The notes under the pieces were generated by a model. It did not search any database. It was not told the DNA's origin and saw only the letters and a list, made by a program, of their open reading frames with translations. Below, in pieces: positions 34,363 to 42,951 of a DNA stretch of 64,000 nucleotides. Every line of letters starts with the position of its first letter. Positions within the stretch are counted from its first letter, which is position 1. The DNA is taken from the NCBI RefSeq assembly GCF_900299525.1, contig NZ_OMKA01000031.1, forward strand, positions 186,001-250,000. Direction: 5' to 3'. The DNA is from Aquimarina sp. Aq78. GTDB taxonomy: Bacteria; Bacteroidota; Bacteroidia; Flavobacteriales; Flavobacteriaceae. Position numbers and translations under genes: made by a program.

Positions 34363-36342
34363 ATGAAACGGTATACGTTTACGTCCCTCTTCTTTTTATG
34401 TATAGTAACAGGTATTCTCTTCAATTCTTGTAATTATAATGTTACCAATGATTCGACTTCTTCTCAGATAATCAAACAGATCGATTCTTTACATACCTAT
34501 TATGATATTGCTTTCAAGAAATCCAATGCTAAAGAGAAAAAATTTGAAGCTATGGATAATTTTTTACAAGGAGCCAGGAAGCTGGAAATTGATTCGTTAC
34601 AATTTAAAGGCCTCTCTTTGTATACCAAACTGCTTAATAAATATAAAGGCCCTGAAAAAGCGATTGAACAATCTTATGTGTTATTGCAGCTTGCTCAACA
34701 GAATATGGATAGTGTTTATATAGGAAAAGCATTGTATAGATTAGGACTTTATAATAAAAAACTTGATAACTATTTGGAGGCTTTTAGGTATTATAATCAA
34801 TCTTTTAAGGTTCACAGAAACCTTAAGGATAGTATCAATGCAGGGAAATGCTTAAAGGCAATGTCTAGTATTCAGATTGGTTTAGGAGATCATAATGCTG
34901 GTAAAACAACCGCTACAGATGGTTTGAAATTCTTAGAGAATTCTTCTGATTATCGAACAATGGCTGGACTACATCAAAATATTTCTATAACATTTAAAGA
35001 ACTGGGAAATTATAATCAAGCTCTTTTATGGAATAATAAAATCATGGATGTGATTAAAGATTCTATTGCAAAAAAGAAAATAGGAATAGGCAATCTACCT
35101 ATTTTTAAAAACACTCGAGCAAATATTTTGGCAGAGCAAAAAAAATATCAGAAAAGTATCGGTATTTTACAATCTTTACTAAAAAATGAGGGTGTAATAA
35201 AAAAACAAACACGGTATGCGCAAATTCTAAATAATCTGGGCTATATAAAATTTCTTCAAAATCCTAAGAATGTAGAAAGTGAAACTATGCTATTGGAAGC
35301 GCATAAAATAAGGTCACAAAAAAACAACGTAGTTGGTTTATTTAATAGTAGCATACATCTTGCTAAATATTATAGAAATAAAGACTTAGGAAAAGCAAAA
35401 TATCATGCTTATGAGGCCTACCAAAGTATAAAAGATTTTGGCGACTACGAAGGGTTGTTAGAAGTGCTGACTTTGATTACCGAACTGGATCCAGAGTCTT
35501 TAGAAAACCATCAACGTTTTAAAGAAGCTAGTCTTAAACTCATGCAACTTCGAAAAAAGACGCGGGAAATCTATGCGCCTACCCGATTCGAGAATGAAAA
35601 CTTACTAAAGGAGAACGCAGAAAAAAACAGAAAAATATCAGAGGTTCGTAACGAAAATACGATTTACCTGCTTGGGATATTACTATTGGTTACAGGGATT
35701 GGATTTATAGTCTATTTTTTTAGACAACAAATGCATTACCTTAATCAACAAAATAAAATAATACAGTTTGAAGCCAGTTACGAAACTGAAACTCGTATTT
35801 CTAAACAATTGCATGATGAGTTAGGGAATGATATTTTTCAGATAATGATGCAATATCAAAATGATCCGCATGATTCCCACATTAAAGATAAACTCAATAC
35901 TACCTATCTCAAAGCACGTGATATCTCGCGTGAAAACAATGAGTTCGAGACTGGGGAGGCCTATCCAGAAGAATTGAATAATATGCTACAAAACTATACC
36001 CAAAATGGGATTCAGTTAATTGCCATAGGGTTTGATAGGATCGATTGGGATGAGATGGATAAAACCATAAAAATAACGGTATACAGAGTACTACAGGAAT
36101 TGATGACCAATATGCAGAAACATAGTCAAGCCAGCCTGGTTAAATTAAGGTTTTCTAACCCTAATGATACACTCACGATTAACTATTCTGATAATGGTGT
36201 AGGGGTAACAGAAGAGCATATGCAATCCAAAAATGGACTTCGAAATACAGAAAACCGTATTCGGGCTATACGAGGAACACTTATCTTTGACTCAGAAAAA
36301 GGCAAAGGCTTTAAAGCCGAAATACAAATCCCTAATTCCTAA
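34363..36342 (+). CDS. TPR-domain sensor histidine kinase (copy A)
   Basis: A 659-residue sensor kinase. It starts with an export signal ending in a lipobox-like Cys23 ('GILFNSCNYN'). Residues about 40-400 are tetratricopeptide-type helix pairs ('ALYRLGLYNKKLDNYLEAFR', 'ALLWNNKIMD') in the periplasm. A membrane helix ('TIYLLGILLLVTGIGFIVYF') lies near residue 435-455, then a cytosolic kinase of the HisKA_3/NarL-type with His484 in 'SKQLHDELGNDIFQ'. The ATPase part has 'QELMTNMQKHSQ' and 'DNGVGVTEEH'. Its last ~190 residues are almost identical to those of the next gene, while the sensor halves differ widely. The partner is probably the response regulator at 38570. Confidence 0.9.
   Translation: MKRYTFTSLFFLCIVTGILFNSCNYNVTNDSTSSQIIKQIDSLHTYYDIAFKKSNAKEKKFEAMDNFLQGARKLEIDSLQFKGLSLYTKLLNKYKGPEKAIEQSYVLLQLAQQNMDSVYIGKALYRLGLYNKKLDNYLEAFRYYNQSFKVHRNLKDSINAGKCLKAMSSIQIGLGDHNAGKTTATDGLKFLENSSDYRTMAGLHQNISITFKELGNYNQALLWNNKIMDVIKDSIAKKKIGIGNLPIFKNTRANILAEQKKYQKSIGILQSLLKNEGVIKKQTRYAQILNNLGYIKFLQNPKNVESETMLLEAHKIRSQKNNVVGLFNSSIHLAKYYRNKDLGKAKYHAYEAYQSIKDFGDYEGLLEVLTLITELDPESLENHQRFKEASLKLMQLRKKTREIYAPTRFENENLLKENAEKNRKISEVRNENTIYLLGILLLVTGIGFIVYFFRQQMHYLNQQNKIIQFEASYETETRISKQLHDELGNDIFQIMMQYQNDPHDSHIKDKLNTTYLKARDISRENNEFETGEAYPEELNNMLQNYTQNGIQLIAIGFDRIDWDEMDKTIKITVYRVLQELMTNMQKHSQASLVKLRFSNPNDTLTINYSDNGVGVTEEHMQSKNGLRNTENRIRAIRGTLIFDSEKGKGFKAEIQIPNS
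35763..36337 (+). repeat. Kinase-domain direct repeat, copy A
   Basis: This 575-bp segment aligns without gaps to 37975-38549. I count about two dozen mismatches (roughly 96% identity), and about 140 bp (36007-36146) are fully identical. It covers the whole phospho-acceptor and ATPase region up to the last codons. Identity falls sharply upstream of it, at the membrane helix. Confidence 0.9.
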
Positions 36343-36405
36343 TCAATTTAGTAGGCACTTACTCTTTATTTCTACAAAGTATCGTTATTTTTATAACCTG
36401 AATTC

Positions 36406-36545
36406 GACGTAAGAAAATTTACGTCAGTCAGAGTGATTTTCGACAGAAAATTGTATCGAAGACAAGTAAATTTTCATGGAAAGCCTAATTTCGATACAAT
36501 TTTTCTCCATTTCATTATGAAAAACCACTCAATTTGACGGCTTTT
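36406..36545. repeat. Nested palindromic intergenic element
   Basis: Three dyads lie in this gap between the twin kinases. GACGTAA (36406-36412) pairs with TTACGTC (36419-36425). AAAATTGTATCGAA (36447-36460) pairs perfectly with TTCGATACAATTTT (36490-36503). An outer GAGTG (36431-36435) pairs with CACTC (36526-36530), flanked by GTCA and TGAC. The form is that of a mobile intergenic repeat or a structured RNA. From memory, similar 'GTCAG...GAGTG...CACTC...TGAC' elements recur in Flavobacteriaceae, but I could not check this. Confidence 0.6.
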
Positions 36546-36595
36546 TTAAACTAAAATCTTACATCGAACTCAGGTTTATAGATAAAATACGATTC

Positions 36596-38551
36596 ATGCT
36601 TCGAAGTTTTTTCAATATCATTTGTATATCACTTTTTCTTTGTTTGGTTTCTTGTGATGATCAAAATCAAACGGATAAGGATATAAAGATTATATCTGAT
36701 CAAATTGATTCTTATATTGAAAAAGCTAATGATAAGAATAGAACATATCTGCAAAGAAAAAATAGTTTAGAAAAGGCGTATGGTATTTGCGCTACACTTG
36801 ATAACGATTCTTTTAAAATAAGTAGACTTCAAAACATTTCTTATGAGTATTATGATTTAAAAGATTTAAGGAGTTATAAATTAATGAATGAAGAGGCCTT
36901 AAGTTTGGCCCATACAATTGAAGATTCCTTAAATATGGCAAAATCATATTTTTGTTTAGGGATTTATTATAGAAACTCTAAACCTGATGTTGCTTTTAAA
37001 AATTTTCACGAAGCTGAAAAAATATATGCTTTAATGTTAAAAAATGGAAAGAATTTGAATACTATTTCGTTCGATTATGGTAAAGTACTAATTGACTTAG
37101 CTCATATTTTAAGAAAGGCAAAAGATTATACTAAAAGTGAATCTTTAACTATTAAAGCAATAAAAAGTTTTGAAGAAGCCGAGAATGATCGGTACATTCC
37201 TTTGTGTTATACTAATTTAGGAATTATAGCAAAGCACCAAGAACAATATAATGATGCTATTGATTACTATCTAAAAGCTATTGAATATGCTAAAGGAACT
37301 GATAAAGAGGTATCACAGATTTTAACATCTTTTAATAATATTGGGACAACATATAAATCTGAAAAAAAATATGAAAAAGCAAAGGAATATTATCATAAAG
37401 GATTGTCATATACAAAGTTTCTAAGTGAAAATCCTAAACGACATTCTAGGTTGTTAGATAATTTAGCTTATGTTAATTTTTTATCCAAGGATACCACGGA
37501 TGTTCCTGATCTTTTTTATAAAACATTAAAAATAAGAGATAGTATAGATGATCAATCTGGTATTGCAACCAATACCTTACATCTGGCAGAATACTATCAA
37601 TTTATACAAAAAGATAGTATCGCTAAGTTATATGCAGAACGATCGCGTGATGCATCATTAGAATTACAAAATAATGAAGAATTATTACAGAGTTATAAAT
37701 TATTGTCAGAAATATCGGGCGGTAATCAGGGTTTAGAATATGCAAATAAATATATACAACTCAATGATAGTTTAGTAAAAGAAGAAAGAATGTACAGAGA
37801 TAAGTTTGCTAGAATTCGATTCGAAACAGACCAAAAAGAACAGCAAATCATTGAAGTTGAAAATAAAAATACAATCTATCTTCTGGGGATTTTATTACTA
37901 CTTACAGGAATCAGTTTTGCTTTATACTTTTTTAAACAACGGACTAGATATCTAGCACATCAAAATAAAATAGTACAGTTTGAAGCCAGTTACGAAACAG
38001 AAACTCGTATTTCTAAACAATTGCATGATGAGCTGGGGAATGATATTTTTCAGGTAATGATGCAATATCAAAATGATCCCCATGACTCCCAAATTAAAGA
38101 TAAACTCAATACCACTTATCTCAAAGCACGCGATATCTCACGTGAAAACAATGAATTCGAAACTGGGGAGACCTATCCAGAAGAATTGAATAATATGCTA
38201 AAAAACTATACCCAAAACGGGATTCAGTTAATTGCCATAGGGTTTGATAGGATCGATTGGGATGAGATGGATAAAACCATAAAAATAACGGTATACAGAG
38301 TACTACAGGAATTGATGACCAATATGCAGAAACATAGTCAAGCCAGCCTGGTTAAATTGAGGTTTTCTAACCCTAATGATACACTCACAATTAGCTATTC
38401 TGATAATGGTGTGGGGGTCACAGAAGAACATGTACAATCCAAAAATGGACTTCGAAATACAGAAAACCGTATTCGAGCTATACGAGGAACACTTATCTTT
38501 GACTCAGAAAAAGGCAAAGGCTTTAAAGCCGAAATACAAATCCCTAATTAA
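36596..38551 (+). CDS. TPR-domain sensor histidine kinase (copy B)
   Basis: A 651-residue paralogue of the previous kinase with the same plan: export signal with lipobox-like Cys20 ('FLCLVSCDDQ'), periplasmic TPR helices (residues about 40-390, e.g. 'YNDAIDYYLKAIEYAKG', 'YEKAKEYYHKGLSYTK'), membrane helix 'TIYLLGILLLLTGISFALYF', then kinase with His477 in 'SKQLHDELGNDIFQ'. The C-terminal part is nearly identical to copy A, but the sensor shows only patchy similarity. It lies 12 nt before an in-frame ATG of the response regulator, so those two are surely co-transcribed. The ligand is unknown. Confidence 0.9.
   Translation: MLRSFFNIICISLFLCLVSCDDQNQTDKDIKIISDQIDSYIEKANDKNRTYLQRKNSLEKAYGICATLDNDSFKISRLQNISYEYYDLKDLRSYKLMNEEALSLAHTIEDSLNMAKSYFCLGIYYRNSKPDVAFKNFHEAEKIYALMLKNGKNLNTISFDYGKVLIDLAHILRKAKDYTKSESLTIKAIKSFEEAENDRYIPLCYTNLGIIAKHQEQYNDAIDYYLKAIEYAKGTDKEVSQILTSFNNIGTTYKSEKKYEKAKEYYHKGLSYTKFLSENPKRHSRLLDNLAYVNFLSKDTTDVPDLFYKTLKIRDSIDDQSGIATNTLHLAEYYQFIQKDSIAKLYAERSRDASLELQNNEELLQSYKLLSEISGGNQGLEYANKYIQLNDSLVKEERMYRDKFARIRFETDQKEQQIIEVENKNTIYLLGILLLLTGISFALYFFKQRTRYLAHQNKIVQFEASYETETRISKQLHDELGNDIFQVMMQYQNDPHDSQIKDKLNTTYLKARDISRENNEFETGETYPEELNNMLKNYTQNGIQLIAIGFDRIDWDEMDKTIKITVYRVLQELMTNMQKHSQASLVKLRFSNPNDTLTISYSDNGVGVTEEHVQSKNGLRNTENRIRAIRGTLIFDSEKGKGFKAEIQIPN
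37975..38549 (+). repeat. Kinase-domain direct repeat, copy B
   Basis: Second copy of the 575-bp segment at 35763-36337 (offset 2212 bp, no gaps). The few amino-acid changes are conservative (for example Ile to Val, Asn to Ser), and the phospho-acceptor and ATP-site residues are unchanged. Confidence 0.9.
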
Positions 38552-38569
38552 AAAGTTAGCAAGATGTTT

Positions 38570-39232
38570 ATGAAAGTATTGGTGGCAGAAGACTATGAAA
38601 TTGCGAATCAAGGCATTATAAAAGTACTAAATGATAAAATTGGAATCCACAATATTGAGGAAGCTAAATATTGTGATGATGCCTATCTCAAATTTAGAAA
38701 AGCACATAATGACCAGGAAGTATTTGAATTATTGATCACAGACCTTTCGTTTAGAGAAGATCATAAGATCCAAACCAGAACCTCAGGTATCGAACTCATA
38801 AAAGATATCAGAAGCATACAACCAGATATCAAAGTGATTGTATATTCTCAGGAAAACAGACCAGACAAAATCAATATGCTATTCGAAAAACTTAACATCA
38901 ATGGATATGTCTGTAAAGGTCAGCATGCGATAAAAGAATTAGTAGCGTGCGTGGATGGTGTGTATCAAGGTAATACGGTATGGCCACCAGAATTAGCTAA
39001 TAATTCTGCTGCTAATACGATGATTCATTTAGATGATTTGGATATGATACTGTTAGAAGAATTATCAAAAGGATTTACTAAAAAAGAAATCAGAACCAAG
39101 CTTAAAAAACAAAACATATCTCCAAACGGTGAAAGTGCTATCGACAAAAGAGTAAGCAAACTTTTTGATGACTTTAAAGCCAAAAACACCACTCATCTGG
39201 TAGCTATTGTAAAGGATTTAGGAATATTATAG
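38570..39232 (+). CDS. Response regulator with C-terminal helix-turn-helix-like domain
   Basis: A 220-residue regulator. The receiver domain has the acidic pair in 'VLVAEDYE', phospho-acceptor Asp58 in 'LLITDLSF', and 'VIVYSQENRP' at the fourth strand. The C-terminal 60 residues ('DLDMILLEELSKGFTKKEIR', then 'SAIDKRVSKLFDDF') resemble a NarL/LuxR-type helix-turn-helix, though divergent. An ATG at 38564 is also in frame, two codons earlier. It follows kinase B closely and is the only regulator nearby, so both twin kinases may feed it. Confidence 0.85.
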   Translation: MKVLVAEDYEIANQGIIKVLNDKIGIHNIEEAKYCDDAYLKFRKAHNDQEVFELLITDLSFREDHKIQTRTSGIELIKDIRSIQPDIKVIVYSQENRPDKINMLFEKLNINGYVCKGQHAIKELVACVDGVYQGNTVWPPELANNSAANTMIHLDDLDMILLEELSKGFTKKEIRTKLKKQNISPNGESAIDKRVSKLFDDFKAKNTTHLVAIVKDLGIL

Positions 39233-39347
39233 AGACCTTAAACATTATCTGATTTCTAACAGATAAAGAAAAAAATACGATACATCTTCAAAAGCAGTCT
39301 AATATATTTTTTTGCAAAAAAAACAGATCACATTACAGAAATCTGTA

Positions 39348-39377
39348 TTGACATATGACGTAGTCAATTTATGTTTG
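39348..39377 (+). promoter_or_regulatory. Bacteroidota promoter for the sigma factor gene
   Basis: TTG at 39348-39350 (within TTGACA), 19-nt spacer, TATGTTTG at 39370-39377, an exact consensus match. The gene starts at 39520, giving a leader of about 135 nt. Confidence 0.75.
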
Positions 39378-39519
39378 TATCATAAAAGCAAGTGAGCGAT
39401 ACATGATAATGAGCTTATACCATTTGTTGTTTTAATTTACTGAAAAAGAACATTTTATCCCGGTAAATTTAAAAGATAAACGGTATTACCTAAATCCTAA
39501 AAGATACAAACTCACTATA

Positions 39520-40089
39520 ATGATGGATAACGATCAAATAATCATAGCTGGAATCATTAATGGGGATGAGAAAATACTAACATGTTTTTATAAAGAAAAT
39601 ATACGATACATTCAGGGATATATTCTTCGCAATAATGGAAATCCTGAAGATGTAGAAGATGTTTTTCAGGATGCATTAGTTGTGCTATATCAGAAGTTAC
39701 GATCAGGTCTTTTAGAACTAAGAGTACCGATAAAAACCTATTTCTATGGGATTTGCAAAAACCTGTGGAGAAATCGATTAAAGAAAAAGAAAAAACTAAT
39801 TCTCGATGATGGGTGGTATCGTTTTGAAGAAGAGACAAGTGAACCCTTAATAACAGATATTGAAAATCAAGAACGCGAACATCTCTATAGAAAACACTTT
39901 CAAAAATTAAGTACAGAGAATAAGAAACTATTATCTCTCTTTTTTGAAGGACGATCAATGAAAGAAATTTCGAAAATCATAGGGCATTCTGAAGGATATA
40001 CCAGAAAAAAGAAATTCGAAGCCAAAAAGAAATTATTAAAAATGATCGAAAAAGATCCAATGTATAATGAACTAAAAGCTGTATGTTAA
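39520..40089 (+). CDS. ECF-type RNA polymerase sigma factor
   Basis: A 189-residue sigma-70 family factor. Region 2 covers residues about 20-90 ('YIQGYILRNNGNPEDVEDVF', then 'FQDALVVLYQKL'), and region 4 about 120-175 with the helix-turn-helix 'LFFEGRSMKEISKIIGHSEG'. Between them is a basic stretch 'RNRLKKKKKL'. No anti-sigma factor gene follows; the next gene is an unrelated TetR regulator with its own promoter signal. The controlled genes cannot be inferred. Confidence 0.9.
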   Translation: MMDNDQIIIAGIINGDEKILTCFYKENIRYIQGYILRNNGNPEDVEDVFQDALVVLYQKLRSGLLELRVPIKTYFYGICKNLWRNRLKKKKKLILDDGWYRFEEETSEPLITDIENQEREHLYRKHFQKLSTENKKLLSLFFEGRSMKEISKIIGHSEGYTRKKKFEAKKKLLKMIEKDPMYNELKAVC

Positions 40090-40168
40090 TTTAGATCAGA
40101 GATACTGCCAGAACCAATACCTTCACAAAAAATAGTTAAACTACTTTTATTTAATAGTAATACTTTCA

Positions 40169-40176
40169 TATCTTTG
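40169..40176 (+). promoter_or_regulatory. -7 promoter box directly before the TetR gene
   Basis: TATCTTTG is a perfect -7 box ending only 9 nt before the ATG at 40186, so the mRNA would be leaderless or almost so. No clear TTG is found at the -33 position, only T-rich sequence, so promoter strength is uncertain. Confidence 0.5.
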
Positions 40177-40185
40177 TTTTTCTAA

Positions 40186-40854
40186 ATGGAAGGTTTACCT
40201 ATACATATAACAATTAATCCGGAGTTATACACTAAAAACCCTGAATCCTCTGATCTGGGGAAGAAAATTGTGCATACTAGTATCGAGATGATAAATGATT
40301 TAGGCTTTGAGTCTTTCACATTTAGAAAGCTGGGAGTTGCTATAGGGTCTAATGAAAGTTCGATTTATCGTTATTTTGAAAGTAAACATGCATTGTTGGT
40401 ATACTTGATCAATTGGTATTGGAGTTGGATTGAGTACAAATTGGTTTTTGCAACGACAAACATTACCTCTGCAAAAGATAGATTGAACACCGCTATAACC
40501 TTGCTTACAGAGGAAGTAAAAGAAGACAACTCTTTTACTTTTATTAATGAAGTGCTACTTAATAAAATTATCATTTCAGAATCTGCTAAAGCTTATTATA
40601 CCAAAGATATAGACGAAGAAAATAAAAAAGGATTCTATAAAACTTATAAAAGAGTTGTACAAAGAGTGAGCGATATGGTTTTGGAGATAAATCCAAAATT
40701 TGAGTTTCCACATATGCTCATTTCAACAGTGATTGAGGGAGCACATCATCAACGCTATTTTTCTCAACATCTTCCTTCCTTAACCGATGTTGAAGAAGGA
40801 AAAAATAATGTAGTGAGATTTTATACTGATTTAGTACAAAAAACTGTGGTGTGA
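40186..40854 (+). CDS. TetR-family transcriptional regulator
   Basis: A 222-residue regulator. The TetR DNA-binding domain lies at about residues 25-75: 'IVHTSIEMINDLGFESFTFR', then the recognition helix 'IGSNESSIYRYFESKHALLV'. The C-terminal ligand domain is not recognisable. No internal Met would leave the DNA-binding domain intact, so the early ATG is right despite the very close promoter box. It overlaps the next gene by one base (TGATG), so it probably controls its own operon of SulP transporter, Usp protein and carbonic anhydrase. Confidence 0.9.
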   Translation: MEGLPIHITINPELYTKNPESSDLGKKIVHTSIEMINDLGFESFTFRKLGVAIGSNESSIYRYFESKHALLVYLINWYWSWIEYKLVFATTNITSAKDRLNTAITLLTEEVKEDNSFTFINEVLLNKIIISESAKAYYTKDIDEENKKGFYKTYKRVVQRVSDMVLEINPKFEFPHMLISTVIEGAHHQRYFSQHLPSLTDVEEGKNNVVRFYTDLVQKTVV

Positions 40855-41195
40855 TGAGGTTATTCTGTAATAACATATTTAGTTTTATAAAGTATAGCTC
40901 ATTTATCGTTGTGTTTGTGAGTATGCTGTTACAGCCAATAGTAAGAACTATTGAACTTTTTGCTAATGATGATATCGAATTAGTTGAGATAGATTGGGAA
41001 GAAGATTCTGAGGAAGATTCTGATGAAGAAGAAAAACAAGAAGATGATTGTAAGGATGGAAAAAATGAATTTAAAATTTTAAATTCTCAAGATCGTCATT
41101 TTATCTATGCTTCAGAATGTTTTTGTTATCAGGTACTACAACCTCATTATGATTTTGCTCTCGAAATTCCCATCCCACCTCCCGAACAGGTGTAA
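40854..41195 (+). CDS. Small acidic membrane-anchored protein, unknown function
   Basis: A 113-residue protein. It has a hydrophobic segment (residues about 10-32), a highly acidic middle ('EIDWEEDSEEDSDEEEKQ'), a later pair of cysteines in 'SECFCY' and a proline-rich end ('IPIPPPEQV'). The ATG at 40854 uses the last base of the TetR stop codon, so expression is coupled. I do not recognise the family, although small proteins with a proline-rich tail next to transporter genes are familiar in flavobacteria. It may tune or sense for the SulP transporter downstream, which is inference. Confidence 0.75.
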   Translation: MRLFCNNIFSFIKYSSFIVVFVSMLLQPIVRTIELFANDDIELVEIDWEEDSEEDSDEEEKQEDDCKDGKNEFKILNSQDRHFIYASECFCYQVLQPHYDFALEIPIPPPEQV

Positions 41196-41344
41196 TTAAA
41201 TTAGGATTCTACTTAACCTGAATTCTTACCGCATTTTAATCAGGTTCCATTACTATGGAACTCATCAATTTACATAATAACATTATTAATTGATCAATGT
41301 TTTTTTGCCCAATGGGGTATGGCATTTTTCAAACCAAAATAGCT

Positions 41345-42940
41345 ATGAATAATCCAAATTTATTTAAAAACTTTAAGGCTGATATTCCAGCCAGTATTGT
41401 CGTATTTTTTGTGGCCTTACCTTTATGTTTAGGTATCGCTTTAGCCAGTGGAGCTCCTCTGTTTTCTGGTCTGATTTCAGGTATCGTAGGAGGTATCGTA
41501 GTGGGAGCCATGAGTGGATCTCAAATAGGTGTTAGTGGCCCAGCAGCTGGGCTTGCAGCAATTGTATTAACCGCTATTGGTGCATTGGGAGGTTATCAAA
41601 ACTTCCTTTTGGCAGTCGTTTTGGGCGGTGTGATACAATTGGCATTTGGTTTTCTGAAAGCAGGAATTATTGGATATTATTTTCCATCATCTGTCATTAA
41701 AGGAATGCTTACAGGAATAGGTATCATTATCATACTTAAACAAATCCCTCATTTCTTTGGGTATGACGCAAATCCAGAAGGTGATTTTGCATTCTTCCAG
41801 ATAGATGGAGAAAATACGTTTTCAGGGATTTTAAGCGCAATTAATGCGATTAGTCCTGGAGCTACCTTAATAGCAGTTATCGGTCTTGGGATTCTTCTTT
41901 TATGGAGTAATGTACTTTCGAAAAAAGGAAAAGTATTTAAGCTTATTCAAGGGCCTTTGGTAGCAGTTGCTGTTGGGATTATATACTTTGTAGTAACAGC
42001 AGGAAATAGTACCTGGGGAATCTCTTCAGAACATCTTGTAAGTGTGCCTGTACCAGAGGATGCATCTTCGTTTTTAGCACAATTTAGTTTTCCAAATTTT
42101 GGAGTCATTACCAACCCGCAAATATGGGTAACTGCGTTTACTATTGCTTTAGTGGCCAGTTTAGAAACCTTATTGTGCGTAGAGGCAACCGATAAACTAG
42201 ATCCTCGTAAACGAGTAACACCTACCAATCGCGAATTACTGGCGCAGGGTACAGGAAACATTATTTCTGGACTTATAGGAGGGTTACCGATTACCCAAGT
42301 GATTGTTCGTAGTTCGGCAAACATCCAATCAGGAGGTAAGTCTAAAATGGCGGCAATCTTACATGGATTTTTGTTGTTGATTTCTGTAATTTTAATACCA
42401 AAACTTTTAAATAAGATTCCATTATCTGTATTAGCTGCAATTCTTCTTATCGTTGGGTATAAACTTGCAAAACCAGGATTATTTAAAACTATGTATCGAT
42501 TAGGTTGGAAACAATTTGTTCCGTTTATAGTTACGGTTACTGGTATTGTATTTACAGACCTTTTGGTAGGGATAGGACTAGGTTTATCAGTAGGTGTTGT
42601 AGTTATTTTGATTAAGAGTTTTCAGAATTCACATTTCTTACATATCGAAGATAAAAGTAACGGCAAGCATAAAATAAAGATGACATTAGCAGAAGAAGTA
42701 ACATTCTTCAATAAAGGAGCTATTCTTAAAGAACTAGACAGCCTTCCAAGAGATACTTATTTAGAACTTGATGTTCGAAAAACAAGGTATTTAGACAACG
42801 ATATTGTCGAAATTCTTGAAGACTTTTCCGAAAAAGCAAGAAATAGGAATATCGATATCCAACTTATTTCGGAAAGAGGTACTATAGAAAATCCAGATAG
42901 CTTTATTCAATTCTTTAAACTACGCCCTAAAAGCGCTTAA
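41345..42940 (+). CDS. SulP-family anion transporter with STAS domain
   Basis: A 531-residue inner-membrane transporter. The membrane part (residues about 10-430) starts with 'FKADIPASIVVFFVALPLCL' and carries the SulP signatures 'GSQIGVSGPAAGLAAIV' and 'ETLLCVEATDKLD'. A cytosolic STAS domain follows (about 440-531, 'TYLELDVRKTRYLDNDIVEI'). An upstream ATG at 41297 is in frame, but 'MNNPNLFKNFKADIP' at 41345 is the usual N-terminus. SulP proteins move sulfate, bicarbonate or other anions. The downstream beta-carbonic anhydrase favours bicarbonate here. Confidence 0.92.
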   Translation: MNNPNLFKNFKADIPASIVVFFVALPLCLGIALASGAPLFSGLISGIVGGIVVGAMSGSQIGVSGPAAGLAAIVLTAIGALGGYQNFLLAVVLGGVIQLAFGFLKAGIIGYYFPSSVIKGMLTGIGIIIILKQIPHFFGYDANPEGDFAFFQIDGENTFSGILSAINAISPGATLIAVIGLGILLLWSNVLSKKGKVFKLIQGPLVAVAVGIIYFVVTAGNSTWGISSEHLVSVPVPEDASSFLAQFSFPNFGVITNPQIWVTAFTIALVASLETLLCVEATDKLDPRKRVTPTNRELLAQGTGNIISGLIGGLPITQVIVRSSANIQSGGKSKMAAILHGFLLLISVILIPKLLNKIPLSVLAAILLIVGYKLAKPGLFKTMYRLGWKQFVPFIVTVTGIVFTDLLVGIGLGLSVGVVVILIKSFQNSHFLHIEDKSNGKHKIKMTLAEEVTFFNKGAILKELDSLPRDTYLELDVRKTRYLDNDIVEILEDFSEKARNRNIDIQLISERGTIENPDSFIQFFKLRPKSA

Positions 42941-42951
42941 AATACAAACTT

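Noticed and set aside
35763..38549. Direct repeat as the ends of a composite transposon
   Set aside because: The repeated segment is the coding sequence of kinase domains, in frame in both genes. There are no terminal inverted repeats or transposase.
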